Source: Hydnum rufescens UP504 (taxonomy: Eukaryota > Basidiomycota > Agaricomycetes > Cantharellales > Hydnaceae). Taken from it: a DNA stretch of 64,000 bases. Numbering within the stretch: the stretch's first letter is position 1; each line of letters opens with the position of its first letter. Below the pieces are notes generated by a model. The model ran no database searches. It was not told the origin of the DNA and worked only from the letters and a program-made list of their open reading frames with translations. Positions 31,593 to 43,743 of this stretch are shown in pieces. The stretch spans positions 118,072-182,071 of the forward strand of contig MU128977.1 of NCBI GenBank assembly GCA_014904985.1. Reading direction: 5' to 3'. The translations under genes and the position numbers were made by a program.

Positions 31593-32274
31593 AAGGGCAA
31601 AGTAAGATCACTTAGCCATAGGATTGGGGGTTGCACAGTGTGTAGTGTGTAATCAACAAGTCTGTGACTCTGTGAGCTGGACAGTTGATGGTGGTAGAAA
31701 AGATACATTGAGAGTCTGCCATGGCTGACTATTACTAGGTTGATTATGTAATAAGGGACAAATCTAGCTATAAGCCAGGGCAGCACCAAACTCCAGTGGA
31801 GAAGCTCTCCACTGGGTTGAATAAGAAGGAAGAAAGAGAAACAGGAAGGGAGAAGGGAGGCAAGAGTTATGGCTCTGCCCATAAGTTTTCCAAGTGGCCT
31901 AAGGGACTCCAGACACCACTAACAATGTGTTCTGGAAGGGCACAGCCTGTGTTCTAGAAGAATGTAGCACTGCAATGGTTCTAGAAGGGCACAGCCCATG
32001 TTCTAGAAGAACACAGCCACAGCATCTCCTAATAATGTTGCCATGACATCTTTATGAGGTCCAATTTAGGGTTGCTATGGCCCTAAAAGTCACCTTCAAT
32101 ATTGAATGCCATTTATGGATTAAAGGGGGTCTTAAGTCACAAGACTAGCCTCACCAGGTTATCTAATTACATATCTAGGTTGCCCAGCTTTACCAGTGTG
32201 GCTGTCTAATAGGACTTAGAGCTGAAATAGTCTCAATTGCATTTCTTTGACCCAGATACACTTGTACTTCTACA
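31593..32274. other. No gene seen; possible leader of the Gag-like relic
   Basis: CpG-poor DNA with a short repeated phrase TTCTAGAAG(A/G)(G/A)CACAGCC at about 31930-32010. It would be the 5' side of the minus-strand Gag-like relic, so it may be an old LTR. Confidence 0.3.
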
Positions 32275-32815
32275 CCTTGTAACCATGTTTCCCTCTAAGC
32301 AATCACTCCCCTGTAGTATAGTGATTATTCCCCCATAGTATAGTGATCACTCCCCCATAGTATAGTGATCACTCCCCTGTAGTATAGTGATCATGCCCCC
32401 ATAGCATAGTGATCATTCCCCTGTAGTATAGCAATCCTGTATAAGTAGTCCAAGAGTGAAGTCCAGAGACCTTAGCTTTGGTCTCTCAGGATTTCCACTA
32501 CTGCTCCAGACTACCGGTTCATCCTTTGTATTCCTTTACCTCTCTTATACATACTCAGGATTTCTGCCATTGCTCCAGACTACAGCTCCAAGAATCTTTG
32601 AGTGCAAACCACAAGTCATAGACTAGCTCACTCCATTTCTGCCTAGACCCACTTCAGGCTGCAGGACTTACTCTCCTCTATCCACCTTTCTCTTTCTCTT
32701 TCCCTCACCTGGACCTTCTCAGACTTAGTCAGACTTATCCAGACTTATCCAGACTTAGTTGGATTTATCCATGTTTATATTTGTTTGGTGCCCTCATCCC
32801 AGCATGGCCCTGACA
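32275..32815 (+). repeat. Old LTR, 5' truncated
   Basis: Ends CCCTGACA at 32815 and keeps AGCTTTGGTCTCTCAGG. An internal 20-25 bp tandem repeat (AGTATAGTGATCACTCCC, about 32300-32430) was expanded. CpG sites have decayed. Confidence 0.8.
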
Positions 32816-32876
32816 GTTTCACTTTTGTCTACAACTCAACTCTTGCACCCCCATTTTGGTGCATCCATTACAGAGT

Positions 32877-33357
32877 GGGTCTAGGTGGTAACAGAGTGAG
32901 CTAGTCTACAACTCACAGTTCACACTAAAGGTTCTCAGAGCTGTAGTCTAGAGCAGTAGCAGAAATCCTGAGCATGTGTATAAGAGAGGTAACAGAATAC
33001 AAAGGATGAACTTGTAGTCTGGAGCAGTAGTGGAAATCCTGAGAGACCAAAGTGAAGGTCTCTGGACTTCACTCTCAGACTACTTATACAGGATTGCTAT
33101 ACTACAGGGGAGTGATTGCTTAAAGGGAAACCTGGTTACAAGGGGGGAAGGAACAGGAACAGGAAAGTGGACAGGGGGTAGGAACAGGAAGGTGGGAAGG
33201 GCAGGAACAAGGACAAGTACTAGTGTGGGTAATCTGGAAGCAAAGGAAATGAAGGGGAAATGAAAGGGGAATGAAATGGGATGGGGACAACTCAGAAACA
33301 AGCAGAACAAATCAGAAACAAATTGGAGTTACCTGGAGAAGCAGACAAACTCTGACA
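32877..33357 (-). repeat. Old LTR in opposite orientation, next to the NLR gene
   Basis: The minus strand begins TGTCAGAGTTTGTC at 33357 and runs to about 32877. It is an inverted partner of 32275-32815 and starts 10 bp beyond the presumed stop codon of the NLR-like gene (33368-33370). Confidence 0.8.
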
Positions 33358-33367
33358 CCAGCATCTT

Positions 33368-36300
33368 CTACTCACAAACTGGTTGTCTACATTGTGCCCA
33401 GTCCTGACCACACTTAAGGTGCTGAAAATCAATCTGGGTATTGCTGGGATCTCCCATATGATTATGAGGCTCCTCCAGGGATGTGCGGTAGGCTGGAGGG
33501 ACCCAGACAATAAGCTCATTATTGGTACCCAAAATCCATCCATCATCAAATTGAAAGGGGGATGGTCGGGGTGGGAATAGGTGGCTAGGGTACTGAAGGC
33601 TGTGCTTGGAGCCTGCAGGAATGACTGTGAAAATTTGTGAGTGTTGTTCTCAGAGCCAGGAGCATTCTACTTGCCATCAGGTGAGAAAGTCCTAGTTGAA
33701 GTGGCACCATGCCCTTCCATTGGCTGGCCAATGCTCACCCCTGCATCAATCTCCACATTCCAGAGCCGGATGGACCTGTCCCAGGAACCAGAAACAATCT
33801 TCTTGCTATTAGGTGAGAAAGCAATGGATACAACACCATGATTATGGCCCTCCATTGGCTGGCCTATCCTTTCATGTGTCTCCACATTCCAGAGTCGGAT
33901 GGTCTTATCCCAGGAACCAGAAGCAATCTGCTTGCCATCAGGGGAGAAAGCAATGGACACAATGCCATTGCCATGCCCCTTCATGGGCTGGCCCATGCTT
34001 TCATATGTCTCCACATTCCAGAGTCGGATGGTCATATCATCAGAGCCAGAAGCAATCTGCTTGCCATCTTGTGAGAAAGCAATGCACTGGATACCACCAG
34101 CATGTCCCTTCATCAGCTGGCCAATCTTCACCCCCTTCTGCACATCCCAAAGCTGTATGGTCTGGTCCCCAGAGCCAGAAGCAATGTTCTTGCCATCAGG
34201 TGAGAAGGCCATGGACCAGATGACATCATCTCCTTCCATCGGCTGCCCAATGCTGGCACCTGTCTCTACATCCCAGAGTAGTATGGTCTTGCCCGAGGTG
34301 GCAGAGGCAATTGCCCTGCCATAAGATGAGAATGCAACACACTTGATGGGATAGTCATGCACCATTGCCTGGCCAATTCTTTCACCTGTCCCTGCACTCC
34401 AGAGTTGTGTGGTCTTGTCCCTGGAGCCAGAAACAATCTGCTTGGTATCAGGTGAGAAAGCAACAGATGAGACAGCATGTTTATGCCCCTTCATCTGGCC
34501 AATGGGTGCACCTGTCTCCACATTCCAAAGTTGTATGGTGTTGTCTTCAGAACCAGAAGCAACCTGCTTGCCATCAGGTGAGAAAGCAACAGATAGTACA
34601 CCTTTCTGATGTCCTTCCAAGATCAATGTGATCTTGGGCCAGTCCTGAAGCCGCCCTTGCACAAGTTTTGCAACTCCTGGAAATTCACTTTGGCACCTCT
34701 GATATAGGAGAGATGATGTAGGAGCAAATGTCAGACCAGAGAGGTAGATGTGAGGCATGCTGGTTGTGATGGCAGCACCAAACATGGAGATGAATTGCCT
34801 GGCATCCTGCTGTAGTCTAATGAGGTCTTTGGTAATCTGGGCAGCACATGCTAAGTATCAGCCTGCAGCTTCTATGTGTACTCAAATTGGAGCCATGCTT
34901 ACATGGGGGGTATCAAGGGTGGATAATGCAACTTGAGGGGAGCTCTCCATGAGGCTCATCACTTCCAACCAAGGTAAGAAATCCTTCTGAAAGAATGACT
35001 TCAAGTGTTTCTGAGCAAACTCGCCGCTTGATGGTGCAGATACATGGAAACCCCAGAATCGACAAGCATAGGATAGGTGATAAGGGATGTATTTTTTCAA
35101 GAGATCCTTAAGGTTGCGGATGTCGACATTGCGAACGTACGACGACGGAATTTGACAGATATTGAATGTCAAGGTCTGGTCCATAATGCGGAAACACGCC
35201 AGGGCCATGTGCTGATTTGCTTCAGCTTCATCGATGTAGAAATCTTTGCTATGATCCCGGCTACACAAGAAATCGCGATAAGACGAGTGGAGAGGCACAA
35301 TCGGCTCATTGTCCTTGTGTGTACCACTAAGGACCGAGGCAAGAGCCTTCACAATTCCTCGTTGTATCTCTAGGTCATCCGAAGTGGGGATAGAATCGGA
35401 TGGAACTAGGTCCACAAGGGCACGAAGTGATAGACGCTCCCGGGCACATATGATTCGACCTAGGATTGATTTGACTCGTTGTACTGCCCTCTCATCGGAT
35501 GGATTACAGTGCTCTCTCATGACGGTGATGTAGAGCCCATACAGCTCTTTATCAGTATCCAGTATCGTCTGAAGACGATCCCATGGGTCGACACCGGCAT
35601 AATGGAAGAGAATGAAGCGACAGGCAGTAGCAGCCCACTGAAAGGATGTTCCAGCTCTCCGGATGAGTTCCCGCAACGGCACCTGGTGCTGCGCCTCTCG
35701 GAACCCATTCACGTTACAAAGTTGACCGCGTACATAGGCCTCAATATCGCGCGAGGTCTGGTAAGTCGGGATGTCATCCACAAGGATGAGGCCAATCCCA
35801 GGTGGCAGCGGAGACTGCAGCGCATCTTGAATATCACTCTCATGTCTTGAAGTGATTACGATTCGAAGACCTGGAGGTAATTCTGACGCTCGCTTCGTTA
35901 GAATAGCGAGTGCGTCGGCACGAGCCGCAGCGTCCCCAGATTCGTCAAACGCGTCGATAAAAACGACCGTCGTCCCCACGGCCTTATCATCCTCGAATGG
36001 TACAATGATAAAGTGCTGGAACTGCAATTTGTAGTTAAGGGTTCTTCGTATCGCGGTGTCATTCTTGAGAGTATCGACAAGGCGCTGCTTCCGGGAGTTA
36101 TCAAGGTCGGCGAGGTCTCGAGCGATCGTACTGAACAGGTTGGTAAGGTTTGTATGGGGCTCATTTCTGTCAAAGCCATAGTATGATCCCATGCGTTTAA
36201 GTTCAAGAAAGTGTTTTGCACATGAGCGAAGGATTGACGATTTCCCCGCACCCACTGTGCCACACAACCAAAGCACGCGAGACGATTCGTTGGAATCCAA

Positions 36301-37872
36301 CGCTATTCGGTTGCTGGGATCAGACGGCGGGGTATCCGCTTCAAGAACCCAACGCACTATAGCGTCGATAATCTCGGTACGTGTGCCTGGTAAGCACCCA
36401 TTATCCAGATCGTGACGCGCCTCCGGGGCATAGGGTAGTTCGCTGAGCACATCGAAGTCCCCTGTGGACCATCTTAGAATACTGGTTTTGACCGAAGACA
36501 TACAAGAGGGCACTAACGAACTTCTCTCACGACATCTAAGACGCGATGAGTAATAATGGAGCTTTGGATGTTGACATGATCGATCAGATTCCGTCGGAGA
36601 GTCTCAAGCGCCCCCTTGTAGGTATTGATCCGTTCGTCCACAACAGCATCAATGTACTTCATAGCGCGCTTGACTGCGGCCCACACTCATCAGTCTTGAA
36701 GCAAAAGATGTAAGAGTCCACATACCAAAGGACTTATCCCTCCAATAGTCCCGAATGAAATACGTGCACTCCATTACTTGATGTATTATTTGATTGATGA
36801 TGTCTCGGTCCGTTTTCGAGCGTTTCTTCAACTCCTCGCCTTCGTCGGCAAAGGAGCAGCTATCCTCCATAGTCTGGAGTAAACCCCTTACTCGGGCATC
36901 TCGGCCACTCTGGGTGATAACGATCTAATGGAACACCGGTCAGAGGGCATACCGATAAAAAACTTGACTCTAGTCTTACTTTAGACGTTGCTGAGACGAG
37001 TCCCCATGTTACCTTGATCCAGGGGTGAAGCTGTTTGCAAATACTTCTCAGTGATCGTGGGGCACAGGCAATTCGGAATGAGACGTGCCTCGGCAACTGC
37101 ATCACCAAGTTTCACAAGTGCGGTGAGACGATCCAACAACGGCTGCCAAGCATTGGACTGGTCACTGATTGCTGCTACAAATGAGGTGCCAGCTTGAATG
37201 ACGTCGTTGGCCTCGGCTACTCCGGGACCTGGCTCCTGGGTAGCCCGGTTGGCGCTGTTGACAGCCTCACGAATGGATGTGAGAGAAGACGCCACACATA
37301 TTGTCAATTCGCCTAATGGGTCGTTTGCGCCGCTTTTTAAATCGAGGCGTATCTCTGCAGGGCAATAGAATGCATGAGCATGGCACTCTCCTCATACAAA
37401 CATGGGCACGTTCACCTTTGTCTGTTGCAGAGGAGAGATCCAAAGTACACGATGCGACGGACCGCCCTCGGCGTCCAAAACGACCCTCGAGCAACTCTAT
37501 AATGACTCTGCAATCAATAAGTGTTTGAGTCACCGTGCTGTCGAGAGAATGTGAGCGAAGTGCGACGAAGTACGTGTGCGTGAAGAAGACCTACAACTCA
37601 TCCCCCAAGGGATCGCTCCATGTCGCAGCACCAGGCGTTGTTGGCTTGATGTACTCCGATTTTCGGGAACGAGGTCCAATGACGGTAGCAGGAGGCTGAA
37701 TGGTGAAGTGAAGGCGATATCGTTCTGACGTACTTAGGTGACGGCTGTCACATCTGGCCTCTATCGTGAGGGCCAAATAGGTTGGGTCGATGCGAATTCA
37801 ATAAGTAGACGGCTTACCTGAAATATATACTTTGTGCATGTCCGCTGGGTTGGGGGGGTCTTTGGATGCCAT
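33368..37872 (-). pseudogene. NACHT-WD40 (NLR-like) protein gene, 3' half degenerate
   Basis: Fungal NLR-like proteins sense non-self or stress through an NTP-switched core. Minus-strand exons: start ATG 37872-37870; exons about 37872-37818, 37760-37595, 37537-37416 and 37354-36980 encode a C2-like region (LIDCRVIIELLEGRFGRRG ... KSGANDPLGELTICV) then a helical linker; 36924-36726 and from 36673 continue it (VITQSGRDARVRGLL). The NACHT ATPase is open at 36513-34882: Walker A GTVGAGKSS, Walker B VVFIDAFDESGD. Two in-frame TGA codons lie at about 34880 and 34844; WD40 repeats (seven plus a partial) fill 34785-33667; a TAG at 33664 and a frame change precede the conserved end DGWILGTNNELIVWVPP, stop at 33368. 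Some intron borders are uncertain. The WD40 half is CpG-poor, the NACHT half CpG-rich. Confidence 0.85.
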
Positions 37873-37947
37873 GATGTGGGAGGCAGCGCTCTAACTGACG
37901 GATTGCCCAGACGTTTGAAGACGATAGACGGTGATGTGATAGACTAA

Positions 37948-38602
37948 CAGGACCCCGGCGAGCCCAATTAGGGGTCCGATCCTGAAACGGTCGTTTCGGT
38001 ACTATTTTTTTTCAAAATAATCCCAAAAAAGTACTAGTTTTGATCGGGGAGTGGGGTTCTGGGGCAAAAAGGTACTTTTTTTTTCGATCGGACCTAAAAA
38101 AATAGTGCCACTCCCCTCCCTTTTGTGCTCCTCTATGAAGATCCTGCTCCCTTGCATCCACCCTTTGGCTGAAGATCTTGTAAGTGCGGTGCTTTTGATT
38201 CCTTTGGTGTAAATTTTCAGCCTCCGGCTATTTCCGGGAGCTTTTTGTAGAAACCTCGATGCTCAAAATTCAATGCTGACAAAGAAGAAACTGATGGGGA
38301 TGCAGTCTCCGTGAATGCGACGTTCAAGTCATCATTGATGACAAGAGGAGCAAATGGAGTGACCCAACTGCTTACTCTAACTGCAGGTGTGGGGCATGCC
38401 CCGTGTCCTTGGACTGTGGCAAAACAGTACTATTTTCCATGTGACCTTCTTCTACTGAGCCCCAAAAAGGTACTTGTTTTTATGCTACGTTGTGCCAAAA
38501 AATGTCAAAAAAGGTATGATTTTGGATCAGTCCCAGGTATGGGAAAGGGGCAAAAAGGTACTTTTTTGGATCGGGGGGGTCCTTGAGCTCGCCGGGGTCC
38601 TG
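37948..38602. mobile_element. 655-bp inverted-repeat (MITE-like) element
   Basis: Ends CAGGACCCCGGCGAGC / GCTCGCCGGGGTCCTG with about 30 bp of imperfect inverted similarity, flanked by GACTAA (37942-37947, 38603-38608). Interior has repeated CCAAAAAGGTAC(T) phrases and no coding potential. It lies 75 bp upstream of the NLR start codon. Confidence 0.75.
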
Positions 38603-38608
38603 GACTAA

Positions 38609-40354
38609 CCCGCGAGTGGCGAAGAGGCGGAGATCAATTTGCGACCACGAGGCAGCCGAGAAGCCTGTCAGGGTTTAGGGTTTTCCCATAAAATTGGGCA
38701 GTATTCCTCTTTCGGAAATGGTTAGGCAGTGCCATTGGTGTCGCTCAGACCTTGTTCGAAAAGGCCAAAGAGCCATTTTCTGAGCGACCTGACTTTTGGG
38801 CCCACGGTAAGGAAGTTGCTGACATAATGACGTGGCCTGAATCAGTCTGAGAGCATCATTCCTACCGAAACGGAGGCAATGGGAGGAGTTGGCGATGCCT
38901 GCCAGAAGGATGAAAAAATGTCGATCCCAATCGCGATGAACCCTTGTTATCTACTCCCATCATCACAGGATCCACACTTATCGGGGAGCACTACAAGCGC
39001 GGCGGCAGCTCGGCAGAAGTGAAGAGGCAGGTATCAAATTTGAACAGTGCAAAGGACAGATTCCAAGTGACAAACCTCGATCATTGGCGACATTAGCCAT
39101 TAGCCATTCAGGCCACGTCATTACTGTATGTGAGTCAGTTGTTGAATCCGCCAGCCGCGAGCTCCCGGTGATTGGTTTCGGAACGGCACATCTCAGCCGT
39201 CTGGGGAGCATACGAGAAAAAGTCATCCGAATAACGATTCCCTACGATACAAGACAACCCGCCGACGAAGGCTGCTTCCAATCTCGGTTACGATCCCGTC
39301 GACGAAAGTGTGAAGCGGACACCATGTAAATGAGGACTCCGTTTGGTATTGAGTGTGGTATCTCGGGTCGAAGGGTCTGGAGGTCTGCGGTCATGGACGT
39401 CTTCTTTATTTTTATTTCCTCTTCAGTGTATGTACGATACCCCCTGGACCTTCGGTCCCCTGCCCTTGGCGCCCTCGGGAGCAGCCGGTAGTTGCAGGCT
39501 AAATATCGAGATATTCATCATCTCAGCCGTCTGGAGTTCTAAGGTGCGGTCCCATCGTACGTACATGCGCATCCCGATGCCTCCGAGGAGGTTGAATTCG
39601 TGGTATTTGATCCATTTACAGGATGCATGTCCCACCGCTTATTTACATGAAAAATATACATATCGAGGAGTTTATGGCAATCATTCCAACGAGTAGACTG
39701 CCTTGCTTGACAAGTGCCTATTACCTGCCTCTCTGACTTCGGGAGCCCAGGGTATGAATTCATATCTGTGCAAACCACAGACGTCCGAGCTCCATGACGA
39801 GGGCCGCAACAACCGCATTAAAGATCCGAAGTGCTGCTCCCTGTAAACGAATCCGATATGAACGGCATCAGAGGTCGTGTCGGGAATATATCGTCCACGG
39901 ATACTCGTTTTGGACCTGTTTGCAATGGCAAAATTCGGCAAGGGATGTTGTGTCTATGAAACTTTGGATCACTTGGTAGAGATAAATTGAGACTCCCAGT
40001 ACTGTACACCGTTCTATGTTGTTATGTGCATTAGGATGATCCTTGTGAAATCATTCTATTTCCTGGCGGTTTGAGCTTCAGCATTCTAGGTTGGGGTCCA
40101 AAATCGACAAATTTCCCCAGCGGGTGCGCTACTTGTCAACCTAAGTGTCAGAGGTCCCACGGCCTTCAATAGGAATGGTGCGAATTCCCTATCAATATGA
40201 GCATGTGAGCATGAGGTTCACTAAGAAAGTAACATCTCGCAGCCCAAATCGCTCATTACTGTAATATATCAAATACATGAGGACGATCCACATCCCTTAC
40301 ACCTTACAGCTAGTATACCTAGAAAAATCAAGCATAATACAAAAGTGCAAATCA
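38609..40354. other. Gene-space DNA without a recognised gene
   Basis: CpG-normal sequence with short open frames on both strands (for example plus 39084-39329, minus 39681-39941) but no motif I recognise. I cannot tell intergenic DNA from a multi-exon gene here. Confidence 0.35.
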
Positions 40355-42110
40355 TCATCGCGAAAGACCCCCTACTGTGAGTGGCCCCGAGACTCGGTTG
40401 TACAGCGCATTGGAAGGATCCCGCCCTTGTATAGACGGAGGCGGTGGCGGCGGCGGTGGTGGCGGGTGCTGATGCGATTGATGAGATTGATTTCGAGTCT
40501 GAGCACGGTGACTTGATCTCGCCTTGAACGCAGTCTTTACCGTTTGCGCACTCGCAAGAAGCTGCGAGACAAGGTGTCAGAATAAGGAGAGGAGTGTACG
40601 ATGGAATACCTACAGCTTCAATTTCTACACCGTCTTGGATACTCTCTATGATGTTCTCTACAACGCTGATATGATTCCCATCATGTTTATCATCCCGAAA
40701 ACGAAGAAAGCGCCAATTCTGTTGTTTAGAATTCCAGGCGACCTCCACAATTCGGTCATCGTACTGGTCCCCGGACGCCTTCATCCTGGCTCAGCACGTA
40801 TCAGTTTCGTCTGCTATCCCTCACAGAGGCAATCCATGAGCTTCAATCATTTGAAGCCTCACCTCTCCCACTCATGATCATCCACCTCCATTATATCAAA
40901 GTACTCATATCGTGCTTCTCGACGTTGGCGATCATCGCCATGATAAGCGTTCAGAAGGAAAGCAGGTTTAGCGGCGAAGTCTGGTGCAGACGGACGTCCC
41001 GGGATTGGCGGGAATCGGAGTTCGAGCTTGAAATCGATACTATTGTCCGATGGAGCCTTCCATTTCAATCTGTAGGAAACGAAATCGTTATTTATCCTCA
41101 CACTTAGGTACGATTTTCAGATCGGTAAGAAAAACCTACAACCGATCGTCCGTCCCAATGACATATCCGGATTCGGCGCACGTATAGATGAGACCATCTG
41201 TACCGTGCCGTAGTTTAGGGATGTCCTCACGGACGACCTTCTCCACCGCGTAGGCTAATTCCATTTTCTTGACTTGGACACTGTAATCGTGATATCTCAG
41301 ATTAGTTTGAACCGACAAATGCGACAGCCAGTTGATACTCGCTCAAAGGGCCGACCGGATGCCATGCTAGGATGCTCTTTGAGCATTTTGTGGTATGGGG
41401 GTATGAAATGTCGCATAAGTCGCTATGACAGGACATGAAGACGAGTTAATCGGGATCGGGAGTGCAGTGCAAGTATTTCTGATATCTCACCCCGTAACGC
41501 TTATCCAGAGGCTTGGGTATAATGTTTTGCGCGTCGAAAACCAAACAATCGAACGCCAAGAATCTTGTCGTTTCCTGTGCTGGGAATCGTTGAGATCTAA
41601 GGGCGATCACCCACACGGAGACCGACTACCCCAGGCTCCCGAGTGAAGTCGGGGTAAGTGGAAGTAAGGGGACTCACGGCTTTGGTTATCGGGTCGACAT
41701 CGACAACAAGTTCACCGTCGATTAACGAATGGCCCAGGGGTCGTGTTTGATCTTCGTAGTGTGGAAAATACAAACCCGTTAATTGTCGATACAAGTTTTT
41801 GCGATCAATCTATGCATTATCGACTACTTTCAGAGACTGGTTCGAGTCAGGAGCAGAATGAGAATGCGAACGAGATACACTTGTTGACCATTTGAGAAGG
41901 GCACTATGAGCATTAGTACGCGGATTCCATCGGATTTTTCGCAGACCCAGTAGCTTCAAAATCGCGGGGCTCAGTAATCGGAGACTTTCGATACGAACTT
42001 TCAAAAAATAGGAATGCGCGAGCACTCACTCTTCTTTCTGTAATCGCGTCAAATCGCCAATTTAAAACTGACAGGCTGTGATCCGGGGAATCTTTAAATG
42101 AGAAGCAGGA
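40355..42110 (-). CDS. mRNA capping enzyme, guanylyltransferase (CEG1-type)
   Basis: Transfers GMP from GTP to the diphosphate end of nascent nuclear mRNA via a covalent Lys-GMP intermediate. Exons on the minus strand show, in order: FPGSQPVSF (about 42083); RLQKED then, across an intron, YWVCEKSDGIRVLMLIV with the KxDG nucleotidyl-transfer motif; VYL|IDRKNLYRQLTGLYFPHYED; DGELVVDVDP (motif III); LDCLVFDAQNIIPKPLDKRYG split before 41460; DYSVQVKKMELAYAV; HGTDGLIYTC (motif IV); LKWKAPSDNSIDFKLELRF (motif V); W.FLRFRDDKHDGNH (C-terminal OB part). The last exon ends in a run of ten prolines and stops at 40355. The N-terminal exon is not resolved. Between QPVSF and RLQKED the frame is off by one (a G seems missing near 42055), a possible sequence error. 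Confidence 0.85.
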
Positions 42111-42869
42111 AACAGAAATCAGATCCAACATAGCTTGCAAGAAAGGCACTCGCAAACGCTACCGTCGATGCTCGATACCACACAGACTTGAAACCATCTT
42201 TTTTAGCATTTCTAAGTGGGCGGGTTCCACCGGGTCCCCAGGCAAATCGGGTATACTTGACATTGCAGAGCAACACGGCGCTCGATGGAGTCACCGAGTG
42301 GGTAATTCCACGCGTCTGGCAAGGACCGAGTCTTACGTAAGAAAGTTCAGCCTCATTCTCCATAATCTCTCCTTTGCGCTACAGTATCGGGTAGCGGCGA
42401 CAAGCGCCAATCCCCGACTCTTAAGCCAGTCGTCATGTGGATATTTTCCATCAAGTTGGTTTGTGTATGCTCAAGAAGACAGAGTTCAATTGAACTCATG
42501 AGGGGGGAAAAGAAGGACGAAGGAGAAGAGAATATGGAGGTTAGCATCGGAAGATGAAAAGAAGAACTATGTATACTACCCAAAGGAAATCATGCATATG
42601 TCCTAGGTTGGTACAAATGTCGTGCGACAGTATCCTACACTCAATGGCAAAACAGCCATTACGTACCCCACTGTAGATTATCTGTGATGCGCTATCCTCG
42701 CAGTGCCCGCGAAGGTCGGGAAGACAACCTGCGGATTGCACAAATCGTCTTTGGCAAGCAAGAAGTTTCAGTCCATAGTCTTGAATATCAAAGAGAGGAA
42801 AACCATGGCGAGGAAACAAAAAGTGACGCAGCGTCGACAATATTGCGAATTAATCGACATAGCCCAGAG
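42111..42869. other. 5' side of the capping-enzyme gene; 42288-42384 also found at 53108-53210
   Basis: The first exon and promoter of the capping enzyme must lie here. About 97 bp (42288-42384, ending CTTTGCGCTACAG) recurs at 53108-53210 joined to the second eIF1A copy. Confidence 0.4.
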
Positions 42870-43642
42870 TCATGAAGGAGTCCTACTATTTGCGCGCTGC
42901 ATATTCGCAGCCGCATGGAGCCCAAGAGACACGCACAGTCGGGAACGTAAGGCACTCCTCCAACAAAGGATCATGGCGTTTACACTTTCAGGAACAATGA
43001 GAACCGTATCCAAGATATCCAATCCGAAACGAGAAGGTGAGCCTGCGTAATTCAATTTAAAGGACACTGTAGATTTGCCAATCATACAGAACCTCGTCGC
43101 CTCAGAACGTAGGGAAGTAGCCGCCGTCCGCACCTTCGCCTCCAGACAGACCAAATTGGAAATCATGGAGACCACAACTCTTCTCAACAGGGTCCAAACC
43201 ACGTACGACAAGTCAGAAGGATTCAGATCGGAGGTGTGCACGAGGAGGATTTGGGTCCGCTTTGGCCCAAATGATTCCTCAACGATGAGTTCGAAATCGG
43301 CTATGGGGAGAGGCAATGGGAAAGGGTAATGGGAGGCGATATTGAACCGTGACCATAATCGACCCGCTTGCGAGAGCAAAGCTTGCACGATCCATCCCCG
43401 CACCCGTAGCGGACCCTTCGACGAGGGAGCCCCCATGAACCCTAATTGCGCGGATCGGTCCATGCTGGTAGCAATTTCACAGAGAAGCATTAATCCTCTC
43501 ACCATACGAGGATGTTGAGCTTCCTAGAGGCAGCCGCCTGAACATGCGGGATGATAAAACCCATAATCATGCGCGATGATGACGATAGTATCGCCATGTT
43601 TGTTGTTTGACGGGTGGGGTGGGTGGGCCTGAACAATGGTTC
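42870..43642 (-). CDS. Unidentified protein, exon(s) downstream of a hairpin intron
   Basis: The minus strand is open from 43505 (MVRGLMLLCEIATSMDR...) to 42870 in CpG-normal DNA, the N-terminal part having the look of real coding sequence (GFMGAPSSKGPLRVRGWIV, HYPFPLPLPIADFELIVEESF), the last third less so. Upstream in the same frame come HGDTIVIIAHDYGF and, after a TAG that could be an acceptor, EAQHPRMVRG. The intron 43743-43643 lies directly before. I do not recognise the family; exon borders are guesses. Confidence 0.4.
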
Positions 43643-43743
43643 CTATGATACACCCATTTGACACGTTAGTAAATAAGGAAAGGGACATAAAAAAAGAGCG
43701 GCTGGGACCCGCTCCTTTTGCACACAAGTAAATAGAAACTTAC
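43643..43743 (-). other. Lone hairpin intron (candidate introner)
   Basis: 101-nt intron-like segment on the minus strand: AATAAG|GTAAGT ... TTACTAACGTG ... ATCATAG|GA. It contains a B-type hairpin at 43691-43719 (11-bp arms, one pair U-G in the transcript; GGAGCGG / CCGCTC version, 7-nt loop). Length, hairpin place and branch site match the units of the 4,774-bp element, but no A hairpin precedes it. Confidence 0.65.

Noticed and set aside
36191..36415. Plus-strand frames opposite the NACHT domain
   Set aside because: They are mirror frames of well-conserved NTPase coding sequence.
41829..41850. GGTTCGAGTC as a tRNA T-arm
   Set aside because: No cloverleaf can be built around it; it lies in an intron of the capping-enzyme gene.
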